This document shows positions 63,119 through 64,000 of a stretch of DNA of 64,000 nt, piece after piece (within the stretch, counting starts at the first letter, position 1; every line of letters begins with the position of its first letter). Both the position numbers and the translations under genes were made by a program. Under the pieces are notes generated by a model, which made no database searches, was not told the DNA's origin, and saw only the letters and a list, made by a program, of their open reading frames with translations. Origin of the DNA: Arenibacter algicola (GTDB lineage: Bacteria; Bacteroidota; Bacteroidia; Flavobacteriales; Flavobacteriaceae); the NCBI RefSeq assembly GCF_000733925.1, contig NZ_JPOO01000001.1:1612001-1676000 (forward strand). The letters run 5' to 3'.

Positions 63119-64000
63119 ATGAGGTTCCAAAGCGTTTTTTTTCTTTTTATCGTGGTCTTTATTTCTTTATTCCACTCCTGTTCCTACCGGAATGATGAGG
63201 CGGAAATAAGGATTGGGTTTTCCCAAGCCATGATAGCCGACGAATGGAGGCAGTCCATGAACAATGCCATGGAGCTGCAGGCTTCTTTATATCCCAATGT
63301 AACTTTAAGTATTTCCAATGCAGACTATAACGTTGAAAATCAAATTAAACAGCTTAAGGAATTTATAGCGGCCGATGTGGATATTATAATAGTCTCCCCA
63401 ATACAATCCAAGCCAATAACTCCTATTGTGGAAGAAGCAATGAAGGCCGGCATCCCTGTATTGGTAGTAGATAGAAAAACGGATAATCAAAAATATACCG
63501 CTTATGTGGGAGCAGATAACATTGAAGTGGGCAGAAATGCAGCAAAGATTATAGTTTCTAATTTGCCTGATTCACTAAAAGTTGTTGAAATCAGGGGCTT
63601 GTCCGGATCTTCACCTGCAGAGGAAAGGAGTCTGGGATTCCATCAGATTTTGGATAAATTCCCGAGTATAGAATTTATGGGAACCATTCAGGGTGATTGG
63701 GAGAAAGAGTCCATTACCGGAGGTTTTAAGGAACTCTTGCAGGAAATGGGACCGGTCGACTATGTTTTTGTCCACAACGATAGAATGGCCTTGGGTGCCT
63801 GGGAGGTAGCCAGGAATTTGGGTATTGAGGATCAAATTAAAATAATAGGTGTCGATGGTCTTAATGGGCCCAATGGAGGTATTCAATTGGTGAAGGAGGG
63901 AGTGCTGAACGCTACCATACTATATCCTACTGGAGGCGATGAGGCCATAAAGACAGCCTTGAAAATCTTGAATGATGAGATTGTACCTGTAAATAATATC
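63119..64000 (+). CDS. Periplasmic sugar-binding sensor domain protein (partial)
   Basis: 294 codons from ATG at 63119, open at the window end. Signal/lipoprotein-like N-terminus (FLFIVVFISLFHSC), then a type 1 periplasmic binding fold (Peripla_BP_4): EIRIGFSQAMIADEWRQSMNNAMELQA, VDIIIVSPIQSKPITPIVEEAMKAGIPVLVVDRKT, YVGADNIEVGRNAAKIIV and FVHNDRMALGAWEVAR. In Bacteroidota this N-terminus usually belongs to hybrid two-component sensors of carbohydrate loci, or to ribose-type binding proteins. The rest of the protein decides, and it is outside the window. Confidence 0.8.
   Translation, partial: MRFQSVFFLFIVVFISLFHSCSYRNDEAEIRIGFSQAMIADEWRQSMNNAMELQASLYPNVTLSISNADYNVENQIKQLKEFIAADVDIIIVSPIQSKPITPIVEEAMKAGIPVLVVDRKTDNQKYTAYVGADNIEVGRNAAKIIVSNLPDSLKVVEIRGLSGSSPAEERSLGFHQILDKFPSIEFMGTIQGDWEKESITGGFKELLQEMGPVDYVFVHNDRMALGAWEVARNLGIEDQIKIIGVDGLNGPNGGIQLVKEGVLNATILYPTGGDEAIKTALKILNDEIVPVNNI

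Overview
The window is chromosomal DNA of a marine-type Bacteroidota, most likely Flavobacteriaceae. The evidence is two SusC/SusD pairs, FecI/FecR and TPR-LuxR regulation, a TamB/TamL pair, DUF4249 and ASPIC/VCBS lipoproteins, sulfatases, low GC and weak Shine-Dalgarno sequences. The genus cannot be fixed from the sequence alone.

Layout. (1) 1-12026: CsbD fragment, tamB-tamL envelope module, a DUF808 membrane protein, and a minus-strand operon of ECF sigma factor, anti-sigma factor, DUF4097 adhesin-like protein, small outer-membrane barrel and a tiny ORF. (2) 12873-16845: TonB-dependent receptor plus DUF4249 lipoprotein, then a HAD phosphatase/mutase. (3) 16885-23955: sucrose-type operon. 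A LacI regulator diverges from an MFS sugar transporter, PfkB kinase and GH13_18 phosphorylase, followed by a GAF histidine kinase; candidate LacI operators lie between them. (4) 24091-24167: tRNA-Arg(UCU). (5) 24165-62732: a genomic island of about 38.6 kb, bounded by a 17-bp direct repeat of the tRNA 3' end and ending with a decayed tyrosine integrase. (6) 62733 onward: a second left-end-like sequence, suggesting a tandem element, and the start of a periplasmic sugar-binding sensor that runs off the window.

The island holds an ISL3-type IS and a relic of another, a FecI/FecR/SusCD/two-sulfatase locus for a sulfated glycan, an IS200-type element with paired hairpins, and a large locus from 37813 to 62400. 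That locus encodes LysR, a DUF1338 2-oxoadipate dioxygenase/decarboxylase, ALDH7 (aminoadipate-semialdehyde dehydrogenase), an ASPIC/VCBS lipoprotein, SusD, SusC, a TPR-LuxR regulator split by an IS3 element, a GH63-like alpha-glucosidase, a kinase-M23-phospholyase fusion resembling hydroxylysine kinase plus 5-phosphohydroxylysine phospholyase, a GH2 beta-galactosidase and an APC amino-acid permease.

Read together, these genes suggest use of the collagen-type disaccharide Glc-alpha-1,2-Gal-beta-O-hydroxylysine. The glycans would be removed by GH63 and GH2, hydroxylysine imported by the permease, phosphorylated and eliminated to aminoadipate semialdehyde by the fusion, oxidised by ALDH7 and, after a transamination not encoded here, converted to 2-hydroxyglutarate by DUF1338. 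This is an inference from families and context. The two operons flanking the broken regulator share a 19-bp direct-repeat element and identically spaced promoter elements, which supports one regulon.
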